Shown here: positions 6,138 to 13,793 of the stretch, in pieces | Layout of the letters: each line of letters opens with the position of its first letter | Position numbering within the stretch: the stretch's first letter is position 1 | Notes under the pieces: generated by a model | What the model saw: the letters and a program-made list of their open reading frames with translations, nothing else | What the model was told of the DNA's origin: nothing | Databases searched by the model: none | Assembly (NCBI GenBank): GCA_002392745.1 | Contig: DGHR01000012.1 | Coordinates: forward strand, 1-33,198 | Origin: Bacteroidales bacterium UBA3843 | GTDB taxonomy: Bacteria > Bacteroidota > Bacteroidia > Bacteroidales > Paludibacteraceae | Reading direction: 5' to 3' | DNA length: 33,198 nt | Translations under genes and position numbers: made by a program

Positions 6138-8429
6138 ATGATGAAGAGATTAGGTGCAATAATAAGTCTGTTTTTTGTGTGCGTATGTATGCGTGCACAA
6201 ATAACAGGTGTGGTGTTGGACGAAAACGGCAATCCGATGATAGGCGCAAACGTATATTGGGCCGGCACCGGTGTAGGTGTCGCTACCGATATGGACGGAC
6301 AATTCAGTCTGATGCCTGTCAAAAAGTCTATCCATACCGCCTCCCGCAAAGGAGGGGAACAAGAGTCCCCGCGATTGCTGGTGGCGTCGTTTGTGGGATA
6401 TCACAACGATACGGTGGAGGTAAAAGACCGTACGCCGCTGACGATAGTGCTGATTCCTGAGGCCGTCTTGGACGAGGTGACCATCACCGAGCGCAAGCAG
6501 GGAGTGCTCAAGAGCCGCACTTCCGCTTTTGACACCCAGACTATCGGCACCGAGGAGTTATGCCGTGCCGCCTGCTGCAACCTGAGCGAAGCATTTGAGA
6601 CCAACGCCTCGGTAGATGTGGCCTATGCCGATGCCGCCACCGGCGCCAAGCAAATACGCCTGCTGGGACTGAGCGGGACCTATGTGCAGTTGATTCAGGA
6701 GAACACACCCGCCGTGCGCGGTCTGGCGCAGAACTTCGGATTGGAGTATATACCCGGTCCGTGGATGAACAGTATCCAAGTCAGCAAAGGCACTTCGTCC
6801 GTCATTAACGGCTATGAAGCCACCTCCGGACAAATCAACGTGGAGCTGCTGAAGCCGCAGACGCAGAATCCGCTCTCTATCAACCTGATGCTCAACAGCG
6901 AACTGCACGCCGAAGCCAACATCATGGGCGGATGGAAACTGAAGGAACATCTCTATACCGGTTTGCTGGCGCATTACCAGGAGGGCTTCATGGCGATGGA
7001 CGACAACCATGACGGTTTTGCCGACATGCCCAAGAGCCGCAATGCGAACCTGGCGAACCGATGGTTCTACAAACACGGTGATTACACGTTCCAAGCGTTT
7101 GTCCGCGGTCTGTACGACCGCCGCCGCGGAGGACAGTTGTCGGACACGGTAGCCAATCCGTATCATATCAATCTGGATACATGGCGAGTGGAAGGATTCA
7201 TTAAAAACGGCTATGTCTTTGACGACGAGAGCGGTTCGTCGGTAGCGGTGATAGCGGCAGTCAGTTATCACAACCTGAACAACCGCTACGGTCTGCGCCA
7301 ATGGAAAGCGAACCAGTTGAACGCCTACCTGAACGCTATATGCCAACTGAACTGGGAAGGCGGCGGACTGATAGACAACGACCATCGGCTGAGCACGGGT
7401 GTGTCGGTCAATTACGACCGCTACGGCGAGGGACTGGAGGCCGACGGCGTGAAACTGAACCTGGACCGTCAGGAAGTGACTCCGGGAATCTTTGCCGAAT
7501 ACAGCTATACCTATGCAGAGATGCTGTCGCTGGTAGCGGGCGTGCGTGCGGACTGGTCGAGCCGTTACGGTTTTTTCTTTACCCCGCGCATGAACATCCG
7601 CTACACGCCTTGGCAATGGTGGACTCTCCGCGGCAGTGTCGGCATGGGTTACCGTTCGCCCAACGCCATCGCCGACAACACCTATATACTCCCCTCGAGC
7701 CGTACGCTGGACATGGCGGGAACAATAGGTCAGGAGCAGGCGGTCAATGCAGGACTGAGCACCACGTTCTATATTCCGATGGGCAGCCGCGAACTGCAAC
7801 TGTCGGCCGAGTATTACTACACGCATTTCCTGAACTCGGTAATCGTGGATTTGGACCAAGACCCGCACGCCGTACATATTTATAATCAGAGGGATATCAA
7901 CGGCCGTTCCTTTGCGCATAGTGCACAGGTGGAGGCATCGATGGAGGTGCTGCGCGGTTGGACATGGACAGCCGCATTCCGATGGACCGATGTGGAGCAG
8001 ACAACCATAGACGGGAGTGGGGTAGCGCGGCTACGCATCAAACCGCTCACGAACCGTTTCAAGGCAGTGATTACTACCAGTTACCAGACCCCGCTGAAGA
8101 AATGGCAGTTCGACGTGACCGCCCAATTCAACGGCATAAGCCGTTTGCCCGACGGATTTACCGCCATGGGCGACCTGAACGGCGGATATGCCCATCCGCG
8201 GCAGCTCAGTTGGTATCCGCAACTGATGGCGCAGGTGACCAAATATTTCCGCACCTGCAGTCTCTATCTCGGTGCAGAGAACATGACCAATTTCCGGCAG
8301 TCGTCGCCCATCATCGGCGCCGATGCTCCCTACGGGCCGGATTTTGATGCTTCGATGGCTTGGGGACCCATCACAGGATGGAAGATTTATCTCGGTTTCC
8401 GATACGACCTGGAGAGAAAAGAAGATTGA
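6138..8429 (+). CDS. TonB-dependent receptor, possibly metal-linked
   Basis: 763 residues. A signal peptide (about 1-20, ending MRA|QIT) is followed by a CarboxypepD-regulatory-like domain (20-108), a plug domain (about 110-240, with AACCNLSEAFETN and GYEATSGQINVE) and an outer-membrane beta-barrel to a C-terminal aromatic strand. The Cys pair (146-147) and the plug wording (GLSGTYVQLIQENTPAVRGLA, then YIPGPWMNSIQVSKGTSSV) resemble a Bacteroidetes receptor group often found near heavy-metal genes; copper or another metal is a guess. An extra 15 residues or so at 63-78 enlarge the regulatory domain and coincide with a DNA palindrome. The second receptor starts 14 bp downstream, so the two are probably co-transcribed and use TonB-ExbBD encoded elsewhere. 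Confidence 0.88.
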   Translation: MMKRLGAIISLFFVCVCMRAQITGVVLDENGNPMIGANVYWAGTGVGVATDMDGQFSLMPVKKSIHTASRKGGEQESPRLLVASFVGYHNDTVEVKDRTPLTIVLIPEAVLDEVTITERKQGVLKSRTSAFDTQTIGTEELCRAACCNLSEAFETNASVDVAYADAATGAKQIRLLGLSGTYVQLIQENTPAVRGLAQNFGLEYIPGPWMNSIQVSKGTSSVINGYEATSGQINVELLKPQTQNPLSINLMLNSELHAEANIMGGWKLKEHLYTGLLAHYQEGFMAMDDNHDGFADMPKSRNANLANRWFYKHGDYTFQAFVRGLYDRRRGGQLSDTVANPYHINLDTWRVEGFIKNGYVFDDESGSSVAVIAAVSYHNLNNRYGLRQWKANQLNAYLNAICQLNWEGGGLIDNDHRLSTGVSVNYDRYGEGLEADGVKLNLDRQEVTPGIFAEYSYTYAEMLSLVAGVRADWSSRYGFFFTPRMNIRYTPWQWWTLRGSVGMGYRSPNAIADNTYILPSSRTLDMAGTIGQEQAVNAGLSTTFYIPMGSRELQLSAEYYYTHFLNSVIVDLDQDPHAVHIYNQRDINGRSFAHSAQVEASMEVLRGWTWTAAFRWTDVEQTTIDGSGVARLRIKPLTNRFKAVITTSYQTPLKKWQFDVTAQFNGISRLPDGFTAMGDLNGGYAHPRQLSWYPQLMAQVTKYFRTCSLYLGAENMTNFRQSSPIIGADAPYGPDFDASMAWGPITGWKIYLGFRYDLERKED
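6331..6373. repeat. Palindromic segment within the receptor coding region
   Basis: CCTCC (6340-6344) and GGAGG (6351-6355) form a hairpin around cgcaaa, and GGGG...CCCC (6354-6370) offers an alternative. It encodes SIHTASRKGGEQESPR, inserted between FSLMP and LLVASFVGY, strands that are normally only a few residues apart in this domain. It looks like an in-frame insertion of a short palindrome; its family is not established. Confidence 0.4.
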
Positions 8430-8443
8430 AAAACAGACGAAGA

Positions 8444-10726
8444 ATGAATATATTTAAGAATCTACTTGCCGCGGCCCTGCTGATGATAGCAGTGCCTTTG
8501 GCGGCGCAGTACGATGCCCACCTGACGGGACACGTGCTGGACGAGCAGACAGGCGAGCACCTGTCATTTGTAAACGTACAAGTCAAAGGAACGAACATCG
8601 GCACCGTGACAGACGAGAGCGGCCACTACTGGCTCAAAGACCTGCCCGTAGGACGGCAGACTATCGTGTTCAGTTTTGTGGGGTACGAGACTCTGGAACT
8701 GCCCATCAATATAGTCGAGAACAAGACGGTGGAGCTGAAAGCGGTTATCCGCGAGCAGTCGCAGATGCTGGACAATGTGGTGGTGACAGCCAACCGTTAC
8801 GCCACCAAACGCCAGGAAGCGGCCACGATAGTCAATGTGCTCTCGCCGCAACTATTCGAGACCACGGCGGCAGCGTGCGTAGCAGATGCATTGAATTTCC
8901 AGCCCGGTCTGCGTGTGGAGAACACCTGCACCAACTGCGGCAAGACAGACCTGCGTATCAACGGTCTGCAGGGTCAGTACAGCCAGATACTGATGGATAG
9001 CCGGCCGGTCTTCTCGTCACTGGCGTCCGTCTATGGTCTGGAGCAGGTGCCGGCCGCGATGATTGACCGCATAGAAGTTATCCGCGGAGGAGGTTCGGCG
9101 CTCTTCGGCGCCAATGCGATTGCCGGCGTAGTGAACATCATCACCAAGGAACCGGTGCGCAATTTTGTCAATATAGCCAACACCTCGAATATCACGGAGA
9201 AAGGCACATATGACATCAACACCGACCTGAACGCCTCGGTCATGAGCAATAATCGCAAGATAGGTGCGTACATCTTTGCCAGTCATCGAGCACGCAGCGC
9301 GTACGACCGCAATGATGACGGTTTCAGCGATGTGCCGATGCTGCGTTCCACCACCGCCGGTGCGCGTGTGTTTTTCAAGACGAGCGCGTATAGCAAGATT
9401 ACCGCGGAATACCACCACACGACGGATTTCCGCCGCGGAGGCAATAACTTCGACCTGGAGCCGCACGAGGCGGACATAGCCGAACAGCTGCGCCATAACA
9501 TCGACGCCGGTTCGCTGGCATTCGACTGGTTCTCTGAGGACAACAAGCATTTCGTCTCCGCCTATTCGGCATTGCAACACATAGGGCGCGAGAGTTATTT
9601 CGGCGCAGGCAAGGACCCCAATGCCTACGGTCGCAGCAAAGACCTGAGTTCGAACACCGGACTGCAATACCGCTTCTCCTATCCCTGCGGCCGCGTCAAC
9701 GGCGATTTGACCGTAGGCGCCGAATATACCTACAACGGCTTGCAAGACAAGATGATGGGGTACGGCCGCAATATGAACCAGCAGGTGCATGTAGTGGGCG
9801 GTTATGCGCAGAACGAGTGGCACAACGAGAAATGGAGTGCGCTGGTGGGCGTCAGGGTAGAGAAGCACAACCTGCTCCGGAACGTAGTGGCTACGCCGCG
9901 TGTGACGCTGCGTTACACACCGCTGAACGGACTCGTGCTCCGCGCAGGATACAGCAGTGGTTACCGTGCGCCGCAGACATATGACGAAGACCTGCACGTG
10001 GCAGCCGTGGGAGGAGGAGTATCCATGATTACGCTCGACCCGAACCTGCGTCCCGAATACTCCCATTCGGCTACCGCAAGCATCGATTACTACCACTGCT
10101 GGGGCGCATGGGAACTGAACGCCACGGCGGAAGGATTCTACACCTATCTGCAGGATGTGTTCTTCCTCCGCAAAGACAGCATCTCCGGCGACATCATCCA
10201 TTTCACCCGTACAAACGTGCCCGGCGCGTGGGTCAGCGGACTGAACCTGGAGGCCAAACTCGGCTTCCGGCAGAATAAATTCGCGTTCAGCCTCTCAGCC
10301 GGTTATACGTTCCAGCGCAGCCGCTATACCGAGGAGCAGCAATGGAGCCCAATAGTAGCCGCCACCAAACAGATGCTCCGTACGCCGGATCATTACGGCT
10401 ATGTGCTGCTGGATATAGAGCCTGTGAAGGATTTTACCATCTCCATCAACGGCAAGGCGACAGGCTCGATGCTGGTACCGCATCTGGCAGGTACGATTCC
10501 CCAGGACGAAGAGAAAAAGACACCGACCTTCTGGGATATGAGCATTCGGCTGGCATACGACATCCACCTATATAAACACTATTGTCTGGAAATCAGTGCC
10601 GGAGTCAAGAATGTACTGGACCAGTACCAGCGCGACTTGGACAAGGGACCCGACCGCGATGCCGATTATATCTACGGTCCCTCGCAACCGCGTACGTATT
10701 TCGCAGGTCTCAGCCTGAAACTATAA
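8444..10726 (+). CDS. TonB-dependent receptor, BtuB/CirA-like
   Basis: 760 residues from the ATG at 8444, where the signal peptide begins (MNIFKNLLAAALLMIAVPLAAQ); an in-frame ATG at 8360 would give a charged leader overlapping the previous gene and is rejected. CarboxypepD-regulatory domain about 25-105, plug about 110-235 with RINGLQGQYSQILMDSRPVF and IEVIRGGGSALFGANAIAGV, then a 22-strand-type barrel. The plug carries a CxxC (ENTCTNCGKTD) just before the RINGL motif, a pattern seen in a subgroup of Bacteroidetes receptors. The ligand is unknown: metal chelate, corrinoid or siderophore are possible. Second gene of the receptor pair, terminated by the hairpin at 10734-10761. Confidence 0.88.
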   Translation: MNIFKNLLAAALLMIAVPLAAQYDAHLTGHVLDEQTGEHLSFVNVQVKGTNIGTVTDESGHYWLKDLPVGRQTIVFSFVGYETLELPINIVENKTVELKAVIREQSQMLDNVVVTANRYATKRQEAATIVNVLSPQLFETTAAACVADALNFQPGLRVENTCTNCGKTDLRINGLQGQYSQILMDSRPVFSSLASVYGLEQVPAAMIDRIEVIRGGGSALFGANAIAGVVNIITKEPVRNFVNIANTSNITEKGTYDINTDLNASVMSNNRKIGAYIFASHRARSAYDRNDDGFSDVPMLRSTTAGARVFFKTSAYSKITAEYHHTTDFRRGGNNFDLEPHEADIAEQLRHNIDAGSLAFDWFSEDNKHFVSAYSALQHIGRESYFGAGKDPNAYGRSKDLSSNTGLQYRFSYPCGRVNGDLTVGAEYTYNGLQDKMMGYGRNMNQQVHVVGGYAQNEWHNEKWSALVGVRVEKHNLLRNVVATPRVTLRYTPLNGLVLRAGYSSGYRAPQTYDEDLHVAAVGGGVSMITLDPNLRPEYSHSATASIDYYHCWGAWELNATAEGFYTYLQDVFFLRKDSISGDIIHFTRTNVPGAWVSGLNLEAKLGFRQNKFAFSLSAGYTFQRSRYTEEQQWSPIVAATKQMLRTPDHYGYVLLDIEPVKDFTISINGKATGSMLVPHLAGTIPQDEEKKTPTFWDMSIRLAYDIHLYKHYCLEISAGVKNVLDQYQRDLDKGPDRDADYIYGPSQPRTYFAGLSLKL

Positions 10727-10733
10727 CGCACAA

Positions 10734-10761
10734 AAAAAGCGGCTCAAACGAGTCGCTTTTT
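10734..10761. terminator. Bidirectional rho-independent terminator
   Basis: AAAAAGCGGCT (10734-10744) pairs with AGTCGCTTTTT (10751-10761), with one G-T wobble. A-rich and T-rich flanks serve the receptor operon (+) and the DUF2490 operon (-), whose last stop is only 2 bp away. Confidence 0.9.
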
Positions 10762-10763
10762 GT

Positions 10764-11612
10764 TTACCATCCGAAGTTATACGCTATGCCGATGACATGC
10801 TGGTAGGAGGTCTCCTCGGTAAGCAGCAGTTTCTGGCTGTTGGCTTTGAGTGTCACATCGCGGTCGTAGCCGTAGTTGAACCGATAGTAGAAATCCAGCG
10901 AACTGCGCTGTGTCAGCCGCCATACGACACCTAACGACGAGCGCACGCGGCGGATGTATTGGTGTCCTTGCTGTGTGGGGTCGTTGTTGGCGTATTTCTG
11001 CTGCAGAGGATTGGCGTTCAGCGTGTTGACCACCTCGCACCAGATATACGGTTTCAGAGGCTTCGACATAGCGTGGTATGCCACTTCCACTTTCGAGCGC
11101 AGGTATAAATCCGCGCGGTTGTGCTCGTAATAACCGGTTGCTATGTGCTGGTCGATAGAGCCCATACGGATTTCCGTCTGCAGGCGTTCGCGCAGGCTGA
11201 AGGACCATTGCTCGTAGCGGTAGGAACCGGAGATACCGATATGCGCGCGATGACGCATCCATTTGTTGACATTGCTCCAGTCCTTGTTGCCCATAATCTT
11301 GAGCGTGTAGCCTACGTCCACTTTGATGTATTTGAACCGCGGGTTCTTGTAGCTCAGCGAGAGGTTGGTGTAGGATTTGTTGAACGAAGCACCTACGTTG
11401 GCTCCGTTCGTAATATCGAACATGTCAAACCGCAGGTCCTCGCCGAAATGGAGCGCCAGACCGTTTTGCCATTTCTTGGTAAATTCCGCCCCTACACGCA
11501 GCTGCATGCTATGGGATGTCAAGCTCGTCGGTGTCTCGGACCAGTCCCAAGCCATCATGGACAAAGGCCAGAGAACAATGGATAATAGAAAGGTAAGAAA
11601 TCTTTTCATCAT
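10764..11612 (-). CDS. DUF2490-type outer-membrane beta-barrel protein
   Basis: 282 residues with a signal peptide (MMKRFLTFLLSIVLWPLSMMAWDW, cut near residue 21). The body is alternating polar and aromatic beta-strands (LRVGAEFTKKWQNGLALHFGEDLRF; RVRSSLGVVWRLTQRSSLDFYYRF) and ends in a terminal-strand pattern (VIGIAYNFGW), as expected for an outer-membrane barrel. The DUF2490 assignment rests on overall pattern and length. Last gene of the operon beginning with the beta-helix lipoprotein; relatives often accompany DUF4956/VTC genes. Its role is unknown; an envelope channel or export partner is possible. A second ATG at 11609 cannot be excluded as the start. Confidence 0.75.
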   Translation of the reverse strand: MMKRFLTFLLSIVLWPLSMMAWDWSETPTSLTSHSMQLRVGAEFTKKWQNGLALHFGEDLRFDMFDITNGANVGASFNKSYTNLSLSYKNPRFKYIKVDVGYTLKIMGNKDWSNVNKWMRHRAHIGISGSYRYEQWSFSLRERLQTEIRMGSIDQHIATGYYEHNRADLYLRSKVEVAYHAMSKPLKPYIWCEVVNTLNANPLQQKYANNDPTQQGHQYIRRVRSSLGVVWRLTQRSSLDFYYRFNYGYDRDVTLKANSQKLLLTEETSYQHVIGIAYNFGW

Positions 11613-11626
11613 TCTGTTTTGTTTCC

Positions 11627-11642
11627 CTCTCCCGAAGGAGAG
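11627..11642 (-). other. UUCG-tetraloop hairpin in an operon spacer
   Basis: In the minus-strand RNA this reads CTCTCC-UUCG-GGAGAG, a stem closed by a C(UUCG)G tetraloop, in the 33-nt gap between DUF4956 and DUF2490. No U-tract follows, so processing or transcript stabilisation is more likely than termination. Confidence 0.65.
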
Positions 11643-11645
11643 AGT

Positions 11646-12398
11646 TTATTTGAATTTGGTAATTAAATCAATACTATTGACTGTTTTGCCTTTTTCCAGA
11701 GGGTAGGTCACCTTGATATACGCTACATCGCGCAGGAAATCAATGTGACCGATCTCTACATCCGTCACTTTGAGACCTGTACGTTCCTCCAAATCGGCAA
11801 TGAGCGCCGCGCGGTTCTCGGGCTTGATGTTCTCTATCTTCTCGTAGAGCACAATCTTGGTAGACTCATGCTTGCGTCCGTTCCAGCGCTCGAAGCCCCA
11901 TGCCATGCATATCAGGATGATATTGGCGATAAGCAGCAGATACCATGCCAAACCGTCCGCTTTGAGACTCAGCGAGTTGATGACAGAGACTGCGATGACG
12001 AGGAACATATAGTTCATCTCGCGGATAGGCACGGTCTCCGTACGGTAACGAATCATGCCGAAGATGGCGAACAGACCGAGCACGAAACCCGTCTGGATAT
12101 CCAGAATCTGCATCAGCCAGAGCAGCAGGAACATGCCGGACGAGAAGAGCATAAACTGCACGTAGTAATCGCGCCGGCGGCTGTAACGGTAATAAACGCT
12201 GTAAATCAATATCCACGACACCAGCAGGTTGAACAGGAACATCAGCGGCATCGTGATGAGGTTCTCGCTCACGCCGAGAAAACCGGCGATGTTGTGCATC
12301 ACATACGAGATACTGTCGCTTGTGCCGAAGCGTTCGGCGATAGACGGGTCATCCGCCATAAACTCCAACGTGGGGTTGGCTAAATCAACTTGGGTCAT
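11646..12398 (-). CDS. DUF4956 inner-membrane protein
   Basis: 250 residues. Four hydrophobic segments lie at about 48-70, 79-97, 102-116 with 129-142, and 150-166, followed by a soluble C-terminal domain (about 170-250). The stretch GLFAIFGMIRYRTETVPIREMNYMF (108-132) is the diagnostic core of DUF4956, which is regularly encoded beside VTC-type polymerases. A role as membrane partner or export path of the polymer made by the neighbouring enzyme is inferred from that linkage only. The 61-bp spacer to the VTC gene is filled by a heptad array. Confidence 0.88.
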   Translation of the reverse strand: MTQVDLANPTLEFMADDPSIAERFGTSDSISYVMHNIAGFLGVSENLITMPLMFLFNLLVSWILIYSVYYRYSRRRDYYVQFMLFSSGMFLLLWLMQILDIQTGFVLGLFAIFGMIRYRTETVPIREMNYMFLVIAVSVINSLSLKADGLAWYLLLIANIILICMAWGFERWNGRKHESTKIVLYEKIENIKPENRAALIADLEERTGLKVTDVEIGHIDFLRDVAYIKVTYPLEKGKTVNSIDLITKFK

Positions 12399-12401
12399 TA
12401 T

Positions 12402-12471
12402 AATTACAAATTAAAAATTACAAATTAAAAATTACAAATCAAAAATTACGAATTAAAAATTACGAATTCAG
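12402..12471. repeat. Heptad array (aattaca/aattaaa) filling a gene gap
   Basis: Ten 7-mers: aattaca, aattaaa, aattaca, aattaaa, aattaca, aatcaaa, aattacg, aattaaa, aattacg, aattcag, giving a 14-bp superperiod. The array covers the gap between the VTC and DUF4956 genes and runs over the VTC stop codon (12460-12462). Confidence 0.9.
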
Positions 12472-13257
12472 CATCTTCTCTATCAACCGGATTTTATTCT
12501 TGAAGCGGTTGCGTTTCAGTCCGGGGGTGGTGAGTGCCGTTCCAATGCAGTATTTGCTGATTTTGAAGGGATGTACACGGTGCGCAAGCATGATATCCGT
12601 CATGAGCGACGGCACATTCCCGTCGCGTTTGAGCTCCACGATGACAAGCTCCTGGTAGGTTTTCACCTCATGACTGACCACATTGTCCCACACCAGGTTC
12701 ATGTCTATGGTCAGGCGCTCGGTCTTCTGTTTGTTTACCAGCGTTATGCGGCGGAACTTGGTCCACAAATGCGGTGCTATGGAATCCCATGTGTAGCGGC
12801 TCTTGAGGTCTATAAACTGCTCCACGGTCAGCACTTCGTCTGCTTTGCGCTTGTGTTTGAGTACGCTTTGCGTCTCGGCGGAAATGTCAAATCCGGGCAC
12901 TACGATACGTTTCTTGCTGGTGCGGCCTTTGTTGTTCTTGCGTTTGATTTCCAGGAAAGTCAAGTGGCTGTCCACGTATTGCCTGACACGTATCTTCTGT
13001 CTCACAAGCTGGCGGTCGTGGTGGCGCAGATACATATCAAGCGTGTCGGTATCGTAGTACATGGTGTCATAGGAGGCAATCCGTTTTCCGTCAATCTCTT
13101 GCGAATAATAATCCGGCTTGGCGGACTCCAGTATGGAAGGCAACATAGAGAGCGGAACCGCATACTTGGTGTCGATGCGGTTCATGAGTTTGACGCTCTC
13201 CATCTCGCTCAGCGAAATCGGCTCAAACTCCTGTAGTATATTCTCTATATTATCCAT
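12460..13257 (-). CDS. VTC-domain polyphosphate polymerase-like protein
   Basis: 265 residues, a single catalytic VTC domain of the CYTH-like tunnel fold. The basic and acidic tunnel residues of Vtc4 have visible counterparts: NRIDTKY (26-32), KIRVRQY (88-94), EIKRK (103-107), RR (169-170), ERLTID (180-185), VELKRD (207-212) and SKYCIG (234-239). The expected reaction is transfer of phosphate from ATP to a growing chain in the cytosol at the membrane. Prokaryotic members next to DUF4956 are not well characterised and might make another polymer. There is no signal peptide or helix, so DUF4956 is the probable membrane anchor. The gaps on both sides are made of heptad repeats. Confidence 0.87.
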   Translation of the reverse strand: MDNIENILQEFEPISLSEMESVKLMNRIDTKYAVPLSMLPSILESAKPDYYSQEIDGKRIASYDTMYYDTDTLDMYLRHHDRQLVRQKIRVRQYVDSHLTFLEIKRKNNKGRTSKKRIVVPGFDISAETQSVLKHKRKADEVLTVEQFIDLKSRYTWDSIAPHLWTKFRRITLVNKQKTERLTIDMNLVWDNVVSHEVKTYQELVIVELKRDGNVPSLMTDIMLAHRVHPFKISKYCIGTALTTPGLKRNRFKNKIRLIEKMLNS

Positions 13258-13270
13258 CTTTGGGCTTTCA

Positions 13271-13298
13271 CCTATAACCTATAACCTTTACCCTTTAC
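13271..13298. repeat. Heptad array (cctataa/cctttac) over a stop codon
   Basis: cctataa twice then cctttac twice. The last heptad supplies the TAA stop (13295-13297, minus strand) of the upstream gene, and the array takes up most of the 37-bp gap to the VTC start. Confidence 0.85.
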
Positions 13299-13726
13299 TT
13301 ATCGCTGAAAATATACTCGAATACCTTGATGGAGTAGAGTTTGCCGTTCGGCAGATAGTTGTATTGTTTAGCTTTGGTGCCGTCGGCATTCCATTCGTAT
13401 TTGCGGATGCGTACGGGGCGGTTGCGGTCGTTGTATTCCACTTCCTCCACTACTTTTCCTGTCACATCGTCGTATTTGGAAGTGACACGGCTGCGTTGGC
13501 CGTAGGAGGCGTATTCAATTTCCTCGATGCAACGTCCCTGAGCGTCATACACTTTGATGTGGTCCAACCAGCGCGTTTTGGTCTTGCTGTCCGTATTCCA
13601 TTCTTTGACCGTCAGGTTCTTCCGTTTTTCGCGCTTTGCCAACTGCTCCGGAGTCAGCAGACTCTGGGCAAAACAGCCTGCGCTCATGACGCAAAGCATC
13701 AGTGTCCATAATAATCTTTTTTGCAT
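13295..13726 (-). CDS. Small secreted protein with YD-like repeats
   Basis: 143 residues. Signal peptide MQKRLLWTLMLCVMSAGCFA|QS; the Cys lies three residues before the likely cut, so signal peptidase I is preferred, though a lipoprotein is possible. The mature part has repeating strands of the type KVYDAQGRCIEEIEYASYGQ, SKYDDVTGKVVEEVEYNDRN and RKYEWNADGTKAKQYNY, about 21-25 residues each, like short YD/RHS-type beta hairpins. I do not recognise a named family. It lies second in the operon, 67 bp after the beta-helix lipoprotein and 37 bp before the VTC gene, so a periplasmic or surface role in the same system is inferred. Confidence 0.75.
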   Translation of the reverse strand: MQKRLLWTLMLCVMSAGCFAQSLLTPEQLAKREKRKNLTVKEWNTDSKTKTRWLDHIKVYDAQGRCIEEIEYASYGQRSRVTSKYDDVTGKVVEEVEYNDRNRPVRIRKYEWNADGTKAKQYNYLPNGKLYSIKVFEYIFSDK

Positions 13727-13793
13727 AGTTGTATCGTTTTTAGTAGTAGTTTATCGTTGTCGGATGCTACTGTGTGACGATGGTGTGGTTTAA

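Noticed and set aside
6558..7919. 453-residue minus-strand open frame inside the first TonB receptor
   Set aside because: Val/Gln/Arg-rich translation with no motif, lying wholly over a clear receptor gene.
9017..10201. 394-residue minus-strand open frame inside the second TonB receptor
   Set aside because: Same reasoning: codon-bias shadow over a recognisable plug and barrel.
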